From contig RPFO01001994.1 of NCBI GenBank assembly GCA_009746045.1, positions 1 through 44,095 of the forward strand: a stretch of DNA of 44,095 bases. The letters are read 5' to 3'. The position numbers and the translations under genes are program-made. This document shows, one piece after another, positions 9,087 through 18,345 of the stretch. The stretch is from Mesostigma viride (Eukaryota > Streptophyta > Mesostigmatophyceae > Mesostigmatales > Mesostigmataceae). Within the stretch, counting starts at the first letter, position 1. Each line of letters begins with the position of its first letter. Under the pieces are notes generated by a model, which had not been told where the DNA came from, made no database searches, and worked only from the letters and a program-made list of their open reading frames with translations.

Positions 9087-9374
9087 ATGGACGTCCTCGT
9101 GATCCCCGCCGACAGCCTAGAGGTCACCAAGGCGCGCGTGCCCTTGCGCGAAGTGTCTGCCACGCGCAGGATCGTGACGGGCACTTCTCTGGCCGTCCCC
9201 GTGGGCCATTGCGACTGCGGGGCGGTGGCCGAGTACGACCCGTTCGCGGCGTCCAAGGGCCACCCCATCAACGTGCTGGCGAGTTTCGCCTTCCGCCGCG
9301 CGATCTACGGTGACGTGTTGGTCACGGGTGTGAATCCTGGGTATGGAGATGATCACGTCACGTCATGCGTGTAG
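9087..9374 (+). CDS. DUF3846-like small protein
   Basis: A 95-residue protein. The start MDVLVIPADS and the central PINVLASFAFRRAIYGDVLVTG resemble the DUF3846 family of phages and giant viruses, in which a Pro-x-Asn-x-Leu-Ala core and a Gly-rich strand are conserved. That family has no firmly known function. It is divergent from the gene ending at 8060 and almost abuts the convergent VLTF2-like gene. Confidence 0.55.
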   Translation: MDVLVIPADSLEVTKARVPLREVSATRRIVTGTSLAVPVGHCDCGAVAEYDPFAASKGHPINVLASFAFRRAIYGDVLVTGVNPGYGDDHVTSCV

Positions 9375-9375
9375 G

Positions 9376-10074
9376 CTACTTTTTCTTATTATTAATCACG
9401 TTCACAAACTTGTCCAGCGAACAGGCCTTGTTGACAGCCGGCCTGGCTCTCTTCATGGCTAGACCGGACGCCTCCTCCTTGGGCGCCTGCGGGGGGCGCT
9501 TCCTGGACAAGCACACGGGCAAGTCTTCGCCCGCCGCCTTGCCCCCGTCCCTCGCCCCCGCGTTCTTGCTAGAAATGGTGGTGACGCAGTCCACCTGAGT
9601 GGCGTACTCCATCGCGAAGGGCGGTTCCGCCAGCATGTGCACTTCTCCGCGCGCGGAACTGCTCCTGAACTCGTCCACGTCCATGTGCCCGCCGAACATC
9701 TTGAGACATTGCCTCGGAGGGGCGGCGATGACGCCAGGGAAGGAGGAGGGCCTCGACTCGGCCCGCCACAGCCTCTGCGCCATGATGAAGAGGTAGTGGT
9801 TGCGCAGGTCCCTGCAGGCGCCTCCCTCCTTCAGGTTGTACGCCTTGGCGCAGTTGGGCGAGCAGAAGCACCCCGTCACGCAGAAGGCGGTGTCGTGCCT
9901 CGTCATCCTGGTGGGGAGAGGGAAGGGGACGCCGTCAAAGGGGTGGCAACACCACCAGCAGCAGAGGGGGGTGGACGTGGGCCACTTGGCGCCGTCGGCC
10001 ATCATTTTCAGCAGCGCGCGCGTCACCGGCGGCACCTGCGGGGTCGGCGGCGGCAGCTCATCCGCAGTCTCCAT
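9376..10074 (-). CDS. VLTF2-like zinc-finger late transcription factor
   Basis: A 232-residue protein. Residues about 38-50 read CCWWCCHPFDGVPFPLP, followed by GCFCSPNCAKAYN at about 68-80. This pairing of CWWCxHPF with an FCSxxCA motif is typical of the VLTF2-like (MYM/FCS-type) zinc proteins conserved in many nucleo-cytoplasmic large DNA viruses. They are thought to act with the RNA polymerase on late promoters. The C-terminal half is less conserved and ends in a lysine run. It overlaps the next upstream gene by 17 bp on the same strand, suggesting coordinated expression. Confidence 0.6.
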   Translation of the reverse strand: METADELPPPTPQVPPVTRALLKMMADGAKWPTSTPLCCWWCCHPFDGVPFPLPTRMTRHDTAFCVTGCFCSPNCAKAYNLKEGGACRDLRNHYLFIMAQRLWRAESRPSSFPGVIAAPPRQCLKMFGGHMDVDEFRSSSARGEVHMLAEPPFAMEYATQVDCVTTISSKNAGARDGGKAAGEDLPVCLSRKRPPQAPKEEASGLAMKRARPAVNKACSLDKFVNVINNKKK

Positions 10075-10837
10075 AGCGTCCCTTGACGACCTGCGGCTTC
10101 AACACCTTGGTCTGGCACACGCCGCTGTAGACGATGCAGCCGTCCGTGGCTGGGTGGAAGATGAGCGTGCGCCCGTCGCCGTAGATGACCCGCAGAAACT
10201 GCGGCCGGTCCGCGGGCTGCTGCTTGCCCGAGAGCGCCAGAAACCGGAGGATGCACCAGATGAACTGGGGGATGCCTGCCCCCGCGTAGAAGTCGTCGTC
10301 TTCGCCCAATAGTTTGCGCAGGCCTTCGGTTACGTCCGCGTTGTCCGGGGACGGATACCACGCGCCCAACGAGGCCGACAGGATCTTGTGGGTCTTGGGC
10401 TCGGCCTCCGCCCCGTCTACTGCCGGGAGCTTTATAGGCGGGAAGCGCACGTTTTTCTGGGACAGCTTCAGGTTGTACGTAACGGCCAGGTCCCTCCCTG
10501 CGTGTCTGTACTGCACGACGAGACACGGCTTGGCCAGGGGCGCCACGTACTCCTCGGCGTTCGTGTTCGCGAGCAGCTGGGCCGCGGGCATGTCGAGGCC
10601 GCCTCCCTCCCGCCGCACGGCCTCCACGAGTGCCTCGGTGAAGTCCCTGTCCCCTCCCTCGTGGCTGATGCGGGCGTCCTGGATTTTGTAGTACTCGGAT
10701 TCCGCCTCGGGTTTCCGCTTCAGCCGCGCGTGCCACCCGCGCACCGCGCCCATTGACAGGAGCAGGTAGGAGCAGGCCGACTCCCACGCCGACCAGAACG
10801 ACCGTTTCAGGGCGGCGAGACTCCATCCATGCTCCAT
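10058..10837 (-). CDS. unknown protein with N-terminal hydrophobic segment
   Basis: A 259-residue protein that I do not recognise. Residues about 14-32 are hydrophobic and aromatic (FWSAWESACSYLLLSMGAV), a possible membrane anchor or signal anchor. The rest is a mixed globular sequence with several conserved-looking Trp, Tyr and Gly residues. It overlaps the genes on both sides (17 and 31 bp), making a three-gene minus-strand block with the VLTF2-like gene. Confidence 0.6.
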   Translation of the reverse strand: MEHGWSLAALKRSFWSAWESACSYLLLSMGAVRGWHARLKRKPEAESEYYKIQDARISHEGGDRDFTEALVEAVRREGGGLDMPAAQLLANTNAEEYVAPLAKPCLVVQYRHAGRDLAVTYNLKLSQKNVRFPPIKLPAVDGAEAEPKTHKILSASLGAWYPSPDNADVTEGLRKLLGEDDDFYAGAGIPQFIWCILRFLALSGKQQPADRPQFLRVIYGDGRTLIFHPATDGCIVYSGVCQTKVLKPQVVKGRYGDCG

Positions 10838-11124
10838 TGCCCGTCGTCGTCGTCCTTACTGTAGTCCCTCAGATTATCCTTGAGCGCCTCTAGACGCACC
10901 CTGCGCTGGTCCGTGCTGTACGTGGCGTCCACGTATTGCCGGTACTTCCGCCGCAGCCCCCCGTCGGGCACGTCCTGCTTGTTGACCTTCGGCACGTTGA
11001 CGGGCTGCGCGGTCGTGTGGCGCACGCTCACGGTCTTGAGGCCCGAGTCCGTCGATGCGCGGAAGGTGGGCGGGGCCGGGGCGTGGGGTCGGGTCTGCAG
11101 CATGTCCTCGTACCAGGCCGCCAT
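10807..11124 (-). CDS. small basic/acidic protein, unknown
   Basis: A 105-residue hydrophilic protein. The centre is basic (GGLRRKYRQYVDATYSTDQR) and the end contains a short Asp run (DDDD). No domain is recognisable. It heads the minus-strand block that continues with 10058-10837 and 9376-10074 and is divergent from the lipase-like gene. Confidence 0.5.
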   Translation of the reverse strand: MAAWYEDMLQTRPHAPAPPTFRASTDSGLKTVSVRHTTAQPVNVPKVNKQDVPDGGLRRKYRQYVDATYSTDQRRVRLEALKDNLRDYSKDDDDGQWSMDGVSPP

Positions 11125-11147
11125 CGGGGCGTATTTCTTCGTCTACT

Positions 11148-11903
11148 ATGACGCTCACAAAACAAATGGCGACGGAACGCATACTGGAGTACGCGGGACT
11201 CGCGGCCATCATCCCGTCCCTCCCCGGCGGGCGCCGATCGTTCGTGAGGCGCATGAACCGGCAGGTGCGCTGGACGGGCGGCGGCAAGGCCTTCCTGCTG
11301 AACTACCCGGAGAGCAGGCGCCAGGTGCTGGTCGTCGGGGGGTCGGGCGGCCACGGGTTCTCGGGGGCTGACCCGAGCGCCGACTCGGAGATGGTGATGG
11401 AGGCCTCGTTGGGCGTGCGCTTCCACAGGGGGTACCTCGCGAGCGCGCGCTCCCTGTGCGAGCACCTCCTGACGCACCCGAGCATGGTCAAGCGGGGCGG
11501 CGGCTGGCACATGGACATCACGGGCGGCGGCAACGGGGGGGCGGTGGGCGTGATAGCGGGCAGCCTCCTGACGCGGCGGCAGACGGACGTGGGCGAGGTC
11601 GTCACGTTCAGCCAGCCGGCGGTGACGGACGCGGCGGGGGCGGACACGCTGCGTGGGACCCTGTCCCTTACGCGCGTGGTGCCCTCCAAAGGGGAGGAGG
11701 AGGAGGGCCACTTCGGCGACAGGGTGACGGTCCGGGCGCGCGGCTGCCCGCGATGCGCGGGAGATTGTATGGCGTGGTACGTGTCCGCCCTCGCGAACAA
11801 TATCACGCACGGTAGTAGCGACACGAGCGGCGATGGCGGCAGGCACGACAGCGAACAGCACGACAGCGAGACGAAGGAGTGCGCATGCGCTTGTCTATTT
11901 TGA
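11148..11903 (+). CDS. class 3 lipase-fold protein lacking the catalytic serine
   Basis: An approximately 251-residue protein from the ATG at 11148 (another Met at 11166 is possible). The middle follows the class 3 lipase layout: an early V-x-F-H-x-G-Y segment, a helix, then ITGGGNGGAVGVIAGSLL and VVTFSQPAVTD. In active members the first of these is GHSLGG, with Ser as nucleophile; here the same position is Gly. The enzyme should therefore be inactive, which suggests a binding or regulatory role, unless the family call is wrong. The tail is Ser/Asp/Gly-rich. Its end overlaps the NifS start by about 70 bp. Confidence 0.55.
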   Translation: MTLTKQMATERILEYAGLAAIIPSLPGGRRSFVRRMNRQVRWTGGGKAFLLNYPESRRQVLVVGGSGGHGFSGADPSADSEMVMEASLGVRFHRGYLASARSLCEHLLTHPSMVKRGGGWHMDITGGGNGGAVGVIAGSLLTRRQTDVGEVVTFSQPAVTDAAGADTLRGTLSLTRVVPSKGEEEEGHFGDRVTVRARGCPRCAGDCMAWYVSALANNITHGSSDTSGDGGRHDSEQHDSETKECACACLF

Positions 11904-12517
11904 CAACAACAGCACGACACGGCCGCACCCCCAGGTGGCCCGCGCACTCGGCGCAACGGCCGCGACACTCTACGGCAACGCGTCAAGCTCGCACAAGGCG
12001 GGCAGGGAGTCCCACGACGTGGTGGAGGACTCCCGCCGCACCCTGGCACGACACCTGGGCGTGCGTCCGGGCGACGTGATTTTCACGGGGGGCGCGACCG
12101 AGTCCAACAACATCATCATCCACAGCGTGCTGGAGCGCGCGCGGGGGCGGGGCGTGGTTCTTACCACGAAGGTTGAGCACCCGAGCGTGCTCCAGCCGCT
12201 GCTGCACGTGCGCAAGGCCTCCCGCGGCGGCGTGAAGGTGGTCCAGCTGCCGGTCGACCGCGAGGGCTTCGTGCGGATGGACAGCCTGCGCGAGGCGGTC
12301 AAGAAGTGGGGCGGACGCATCAAGCTGGTATCGGTCATTTACGCGAACAACGAGATAGGGACGGTGCAGGACATGGGGGCGATACGCAGGGCGGTGGGCA
12401 AGGGCGTGCACATCCACGCGGACACGACACAGGTGGCGGGCAAGGCGCCGCTGGGTAAGGACCAGCGGTTCATGGACAGCTTTACGGTTTCGGGACACAA
12501 GATCCACGGGGTGAAGG

Positions 12518-13804
12518 TGTCGCGTTTGCGTGCCATATCATCCTGGACTGGTCATTACCGCTACTTGGAATGCATCCACTATCAGCAGTAATCATGTGTG
12601 AGATATGCCACCTACGGAAAATGATGTGTGGGCTCTGCCCCACTGGCAGCCACCCGTTGCAAGAGCAGTTCCTACCGACCTTTATGACATAACGCTCAAG
12701 ATTTTGTTATTCACAAATAAAATTGAGAATACATTTTAGCCAAAACCAATGTTCATCAACAAGAAAGACTGGCTAATTCCAGCCCCTGGCCTGCCTAGCT
12801 TCGAGCAAACAAGTCCGGCATGTCCAATACCATGAACATCCGCTACCCGCTCTCCTTACGGAAGTTGGCCTTGTCCGGATGTATGCCAACACCCAGCCAA
12901 CCGCTCTCACCCTAAGCTACCGACAGTGCCCAGGCGAATCTACCATACTGGCAGTCCCTGCGACGACTGTCCTCGAGACAAATCCAAAAAGGCTTAACTT
13001 GTATGCCTATCTCGCCTCGACCCATGAAAACAATCTCGCAACCATCACGGAGGTTGCGGCCGGGTTGTTCTACTAGTTAATCACATGAAGACAACTGCGT
13101 CGTTGTGAAGTGAAAACTGAACGAACAACGACCACAATGGCCGACTGTTCATCCTTTTAACCTGCGCAAGCTAACCTTTCCAACGTGACATCAGCCAGTG
13201 ACGACCAAAATACGCTGAACAAGGTGCCGCAAATCTAGCATGCGCTTTTTAACGTTAGATCAGGTGCTTGCCTGACACAAACCAAATCTCATGAACAAAT
13301 CTGTCCAAGCACAAGCTAAACAACTTGTAGATATTTTGCAACACTAAAAAGCGCTGCCGCAATCAGAAATTAACCAGGCTAAATTGCCGGCCATCTCAGG
13401 CACCGCTGCTCAAAGCGTGCTGACCGTTCGCGACGTTTCACGTGTAGCCCTGGTCGTTCTCCACAAAGTCTGGTGTCCCTCGTTGTAGTCCTGGCAGAGC
13501 ACGTGATCACTGGCCCGGCAGCCAGCCCAACATGCCTGGCCTGCCTTAGTGGCGCGCGCCAGCGCCTGGACTGCCCTGGTGACGACCGGTAGCCCAAATC
13601 CCCCCTTAGCCCACTGCCGCAAATGCGAACGCACTCGCACTTGGACGAATTCAGAAGATCCGCCGACGATTCAGTGGACGCGTGATTACAACTGAGATCC
13701 GCGGCGTCAGTACCGGGCCGCGGTATAGCAACCCGCACAAGGCTGCGGACGTCAGAATTACGCTAAAATCTGAATTGCGGACGTGATAGATCACGGACGC
13801 GACA
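12518..13804. repeat. element copy 1 (1287 bp, internally shorter)
   Basis: Carries the same two ends as copy 2 and appears identical to it over the shared parts. It lacks a 363-bp segment that copy 2 has at 13903-14265; the junction is at 12613/12614. Either this is a deletion derivative or copy 2 gained sequence. Confidence 0.8.
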
Positions 13805-13806
13805 GC

Positions 13807-15456
13807 TGTCGCGTTTGCGTGCCATATCATCCTGGACTGGTCATTACCGCTACTTGGAATGCATCCACTATCAGCAGTAATCATGTGTGAGATATGCCAC
13901 CTCCCCCCCACTATTTAGCTCACAACAACGTGAGAGCAAAAAGTGAAAGAAAGGCAGCTCACACAAAAGAAGGAAGCCCAAAGAGGGCGTCATTCCAGGC
14001 AGCAGCAAAAAAAAGAAAAAAAAATCCAGCTGCTCAAAGATGCTTTTCCAGGATCAGCAACAACCTTAACATGCATGCTTTTAAAGGCTTAGCAATAACC
14101 CCTGACATGCATGCTTTTAATAAAGGCTTAGCAATAACCCCTTCAATGGCTTTTTACAGGGAAAAGCCTAACCTCTTCAGATGCTTTTGATCAAAGGCTA
14201 AGCAATAACCTCTTTCCACCACTAGGCCGGTAGGCCTGACTCCTAACAAGGTTGTTCGTTCAGTTACGGAAAATGATGTGTGGGCTCTGCCCCACTGGCA
14301 GCCACCCGTTGCAAGAGCAGTTCCTACCGACCTTTATGACATAACGCTCAAGATTTTGTTATTCACAAATAAAATTGAGAATACATTTTAGCCAAAACCA
14401 ATGTTCATCAACAAGAAAGACTGGCTAATTCCAGCCCCTGGCCTGCCTAGCTTCGAGCAAACAAGTCCGGCATGTCCAATACCATGAACATCCGCTACCC
14501 GCTCTCCTTACGGAAGTTGGCCTTGTCCGGATGTATGCCAACACCCAGCCAACCGCTCTCACCCTAAGCTACCGACAGTGCCCAGGCGAATCTACCATAC
14601 TGGCAGTCCCTGCGACGACTGTCCTCGAGACAAATCCAAAAAGGCTTAACTTGTATGCCTATCTCGCCTCGACCCATGAAAACAATCTCGCAACCATCAC
14701 GGAGGTTGCGGCCGGGTTGTTCTACTAGTTAATCACATGAAGACAACTGCGTCGTTGTGAAGTGAAAACTGAACGAACAACGACCACAATGGCCGACTGT
14801 TCATCCTTTTAACCTGCGCAAGCTAACCTTTCCAACGTGACATCAGCCAGTGACGACCAAAATACGCTGAACAAGGTGCCGCAAATCTAGCATGCGCTTT
14901 TTAACGTTAGATCAGGTGCTTGCCTGACACAAACCAAATCTCATGAACAAATCTGTCCAAGCACAAGCTAAACAACTTGTAGATATTTTGCAACACTAAA
15001 AAGCGCTGCCGCAATCAGAAATTAACCAGGCTAAATTGCCGGCCATCTCAGGCACCGCTGCTCAAAGCGTGCTGACCGTTCGCGACGTTTCACGTGTAGC
15101 CCTGGTCGTTCTCCACAAAGTCTGGTGTCCCTCGTTGTAGTCCTGGCAGAGCACGTGATCACTGGCCCGGCAGCCAGCCCAACATGCCTGGCCTGCCTTA
15201 GTGGCGCGCGCCAGCGCCTGGACTGCCCTGGTGACGACCGGTAGCCCAAATCCCCCCTTAGCCCACTGCCGCAAATGCGAACGCACTCGCACTTGGACGA
15301 ATTCAGAAGATCCGCCGACGATTCAGTGGACGCGTGATTACAACTGAGATCCGCGGCGTCAGTACCGGGCCGCGGTATAGCAACCCGCACAAGGCTGCGG
15401 ACGTCAGAATTACGCTAAAATCTGAATTGCGGACGTGATAGATCACGGACGCGACA
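13807..15456. repeat. element copy 2 (1650 bp, longer form)
   Basis: Starts again with TGTCGCGT two bases after copy 1 ends. The extra 363 bp (13903-14265) contain two or three imperfect repeats built on CATGCATGCTTTTA and GGCTTAGCAATAACC. A 15-bp perfect inverted repeat (14251-14265 and 14767-14781) spans the right border of this extra segment. Confidence 0.8.
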
Positions 15457-15956
15457 AAGGGCGTGGGCGCGCTCGTGGTGCGCGCGGGGGCGGACTCGGT
15501 GGTCCCGCTGATGCACGGGGGCGGACAGGAGCGCGGCGTGCGGCCGGGGACGGAGAGCCCGCCCCTGATCGCGAGCCTGGCGCAAGCGGCGTCCATCAAC
15601 ATGAGCCGGGCGGGGCGCGCCCGGTGGCGTAGGACGGCCGAGTACGCCGCCAGGCTGCGGGAGGGGCTGGGAGGGCTGGGGGCTTCCTTCAACGGGCCGG
15701 CCGACCCGGGGCGTAGGATGGCCAACCTGGTCAGTTTCGCGCTTCCGGGCACGGACGGTCGCGCGATGGTGGAGTGGCTCTCCCGCTGCGGGATCTGCGC
15801 GAACGTGGGCAGCGCCTGCTCGAAGATGAAGCGGAGCCGCGTGCTGCGTGCGGTCGGCGTGCCCGAGGAGACGGCGCGCGGCACGGTGCGCTTGGGACTT
15901 TCGGCGTACACTACGCAGCAGGACGTGGATTACCTTCTTTCGTGCCTGCGGCGGTT

Positions 15957-16685
15957 TCAGAAGACGTAGCCCGGGTCCTCGGCGGATGCCATGAACGCGC
16001 ACTGGCGGGCGGCGTGGCCCTTGCGCGCCTTTGCGGGCACCGCCCTGCGCGCCCTGTACATGCGCTTCAGGGGCGCCCACACGCGGTACTGGGCCGTGCC
16101 GCCTGGGGGCGTTTCGTCTGTGTTATTATCCCGCGGAAGGGGCGCGGAAGCGGCGGCGAGAACAAGGGGCGTGGGGGGTCCCCCCACGTCCCTTTCACCT
16201 TCCCCTTCCCCCCCCTCGCCCCCTACGAGCTCCCCTGCCGCCACGTCTCCATCGGGTAGGCTGCCAGCGGAGCTGGCAGGGGTAGGGGTAGGGGGAGGGC
16301 CACCGTACCCTGTGCCAGGGGGGCGGCCACCGTACACCCGGCGCCCCCTCAGGGCCGCTATCCGCACCCCTCGGGAAGAGCGCGCACCCCCCCTCCCGAC
16401 ATTGGCATTCTCGTCCGTCTTGGGTTCGTACACGTGGGTGACGGTCACGTGGTTGGGGGAGATGTGCGGGGCGGACCAGTGCAGCATGTACGGGTAGTAG
16501 TACGGATGGTACGGGCGGTACGGCGGAGCGGGAGGGCGGCGGAGGTACGGGCGGTCGTACGGCTGAGCCGCCTGCCTACGGTGCAGCGAGCAAAAGCCCC
16601 CCGTCGTCCACCGCCTGCAAGGGATACCAGAACTCGTGTAAGCGAACCCGCAGCGGCGTCTCAACATATCGAGTCTCTCAGACAA
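15957..16685 (-). CDS. Cys/His motif protein with Pro/Tyr/Gly-rich body
   Basis: A 242-residue protein. The N-terminus reads CGFAYTSSGIPCRRW...GFCSLH, the pattern C-x6-S-G-x2-C...C-x2-H seen in short zinc-binding motifs (DUF5763-like) of giant viruses; a similar motif occurs at 31795-31944. The following 45 residues are rich in Pro and Tyr (PYRPYHPYYYPYML), and the rest is Gly/Pro/Arg-rich and probably disordered. It converges with the NifS gene, overlapping its end by 13 bp. No function can be assigned. Confidence 0.6.
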   Translation of the reverse strand: MSERLDMLRRRCGFAYTSSGIPCRRWTTGGFCSLHRRQAAQPYDRPYLRRPPAPPYRPYHPYYYPYMLHWSAPHISPNHVTVTHVYEPKTDENANVGRGGARSSRGVRIAALRGRRVYGGRPPGTGYGGPPPTPTPASSAGSLPDGDVAAGELVGGEGGEGEGERDVGGPPTPLVLAAASAPLPRDNNTDETPPGGTAQYRVWAPLKRMYRARRAVPAKARKGHAARQCAFMASAEDPGYVF

Positions 16686-16717
16686 TAAAGGGTCATATTA
16701 TATTTCCAGTTAGCTGT

Positions 16718-17365
16718 TTACTCCACCGTATCCCCCCACCCCAACTTCAATCTGTCCTTGATCAGCCGGACCACGTGCATGTACGCGGTGGGCACCAGGA
16801 TCGTGTCGGCGGCGAAGTGGTCGCCGTGCACGTCCACGACCTGCGCCCCCTGGGGCGCGGCGATGCACGCCATCTGCAGCAGGTCCGCCCCGCCGATCGC
16901 CCTCCCGTCCGACGCGTGCACGAACACGACTTTGGCCCGCTCCGGCCTCCCCTCCATGCGCCCCAGGGCGAGCAGGAAGGTCTCGGGCGCGGCCACCGCC
17001 AGCACGCCGCGGAAGAGCTCCTCCACCTCGACGAGGCCGTCCCGTGTCTTGCCGTTCAGACACTCGGCCAGGTGGGCCGCCATCTCACGGTCGCGGCTCG
17101 GCGCCGTCCACAGACTCGCGGACTGGTCGCGCCGGCTCACGCCGTCCACGTAGAGCCGGAACCATTCGGACGCCCTGACCCTCCTCAGCAGGGCGGCGTG
17201 CAGGGCGCAGTACTCGTCAAGGGTGATGGGACGGTCGTCCTCGGGGGCCGCGCCGTCCGCGGCCAGGGAAAGGAGCGCGGACAAGGACGGGGTGTCGTTC
17301 CTCCCCCTTGGCGGCGGCGCGTGCGGCCACACGTACTCGGGCAGGTCGTCCGTGTTCACGAGCAT
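16718..17365 (-). CDS. unknown globular protein
   Basis: A 215-residue protein from the ATG at 17365; a second ATG seven codons upstream is also in frame. It is well balanced and globular, with an acidic middle and several conserved-looking His residues in the last third (DVHGDHFAADT, YMHVVRLIKD). I do not recognise the family. It is divergent from the DNA methyltransferase gene, with 23 bp between the starts, so the two share a very short promoter region. Confidence 0.6.
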   Translation of the reverse strand: MLVNTDDLPEYVWPHAPPPRGRNDTPSLSALLSLAADGAAPEDDRPITLDEYCALHAALLRRVRASEWFRLYVDGVSRRDQSASLWTAPSRDREMAAHLAECLNGKTRDGLVEVEELFRGVLAVAAPETFLLALGRMEGRPERAKVVFVHASDGRAIGGADLLQMACIAAPQGAQVVDVHGDHFAADTILVPTAYMHVVRLIKDRLKLGWGDTVE

Positions 17366-17388
17366 TTTGTGTGTGCGTATATGCAAAG

Positions 17389-18321
17389 ATGGTGAGGGTA
17401 TGGCGTCACATCGACCTGTTCGCGGGCCTGGGCGGCTTCTCGTTGGGCCTCAAGAAGGTCCTCGACGTCCGCACGGTGATGGCCGTGGAGATGAACCCGA
17501 CGGCTTGCAAGGTGTACGAGATCCTGAACGACGTGGCCCCGATCTGCGACAAAATAGAGAACGTGCCCGACGAGACCATCCCCAAGGCTGACATCCTCAC
17601 GGCCGGGTTCCCCTGTCAGGCGTTCAGCGCCGCCGGGCTGCAGCACGGGATGCGCGACGTACGGACGAGGGGCATCCGCCACATATTCCGATTCATCGAG
17701 AAGTCTGACCCCCGGTACGTCATCCTGGAGAACGTGCCGGCCATCCAGCGGTTCCCCGTGTTCAAGCGGATCGTGCACAACCTCCGCAAGCACGGGTATT
17801 ACGTGGCGCACCAGGTGCTGAGCACGCACCTGCACGCGGGGCTGCGGCAGAAGCGCAAGAGGGTGTTCATCGTGGCCAGCAAGAAGATGATCCCCGGCAG
17901 CTTCCCCCCGCCCGAGGTGGGCCGCACGGACAGCTTCGACTTCAAGCAGACGGCTCCGGCGCGGTACTACCTGAAACCCGGCAGCCGGATGCACAAGGTG
18001 CTCAAGGGCTCGCGCCAGGGGCAGTTCCTGTCGGCCAATTACAGCTTCGAGCCCAGGAAGGACATGGTGGCGCCGACCCAGCGCGCGTCCCAGGGCGCCA
18101 ACAAGGGGGCCAGGATCTACATCCGCGACCCGCGGGGGCTGCGCACGCTCACCGAGGAGGAGGCGTTTCGTTTGCAGGGGATCCCGCAGGGGCGGATCGA
18201 GCGGCTGAAGGCGAGCGTGAGCATGAACTCGATCCTGAAGATGGTGGGCAACAGCGTCAGCCCGCGTTTGGTGGCGAAGGTGGCCGCCGGGCTGATGGGG
18301 CTTACAGGGGCGCAAAAATAA
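17389..18321 (+). CDS. DNA (cytosine-5) methyltransferase
   Basis: A complete 310-residue enzyme. Motif I is DLFAGLGGFS at 9-18, motif IV is GFPCQAFS with catalytic Cys76, motif VI is LENV at 113-116, motif VIII is QKRKR at 154-158, and motifs IX-X end with GNSVSPRLVAKVA. It transfers a methyl group from S-adenosylmethionine to C5 of cytosine in a target DNA sequence. Whether it belongs to a restriction-modification pair is unknown; no matching restriction enzyme is seen beside it. The ATG at 17389 is preferred because motif I follows within ten residues. Confidence 0.9.
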   Translation: MVRVWRHIDLFAGLGGFSLGLKKVLDVRTVMAVEMNPTACKVYEILNDVAPICDKIENVPDETIPKADILTAGFPCQAFSAAGLQHGMRDVRTRGIRHIFRFIEKSDPRYVILENVPAIQRFPVFKRIVHNLRKHGYYVAHQVLSTHLHAGLRQKRKRVFIVASKKMIPGSFPPPEVGRTDSFDFKQTAPARYYLKPGSRMHKVLKGSRQGQFLSANYSFEPRKDMVAPTQRASQGANKGARIYIRDPRGLRTLTEEEAFRLQGIPQGRIERLKASVSMNSILKMVGNSVSPRLVAKVAAGLMGLTGAQK

Positions 18322-18345
18322 TGTCAGTCTAGCAGAGAGAGACGG

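Larger units (their letters stand above)
12518..15456. mobile_element. non-autonomous DNA transposon-like insertion
   Basis: The 2939-bp segment begins TGTCGCGT and ends ACGCGACA, an 8-bp perfect terminal inverted repeat. It is flanked by AAGG at 12514-12517 and 15457-15460, a 4-bp target duplication. Its base composition is clearly lower in GC than the flanking viral genes. It holds two copies of one unit, 12518-13804 and 13807-15456, joined by a 2-bp spacer. No transposase frame is present, only short frames such as 12879-13076 and its copy at 14531-14728. It would need an enzyme supplied elsewhere. The superfamily is not determinable from this alone. Confidence 0.8.
11833..15969 (+). pseudogene. 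NifS-like cysteine desulfurase, split by an insertion
   Basis: The gene lies in two parts, 11833-12517 and 15461-15969, which together encode about 397 residues, normal for this family. Part one has YFDNNSTT, the Thr-Glu-Ser-Asn segment TGGATESNN, HADTTQ and SGHK with the PLP-binding Lys223. Part two has the substrate-cysteine loop GSACS (about Cys348). The family removes sulfur from cysteine for Fe-S clusters or tRNA thiolation and is known in several large DNA viruses. Both catalytic residues remain, so the gene was probably functional until the 2.94-kb insertion, which follows codon 228 and brings in stop codons. Removal of the element plus one target copy restores the frame. Confidence 0.85.

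Noticed and set aside
11028-11861. 277-residue minus-strand frame opposite the lipase-like gene
   Set aside because: His/Arg/Ala-rich shadow of a GC-rich coding strand.
12879-15390. short frames inside the insertion (12879-13076, 13379-13738 and copies)
   Set aside because: No transposase or other known motif; their repetition only reflects the duplicated element.
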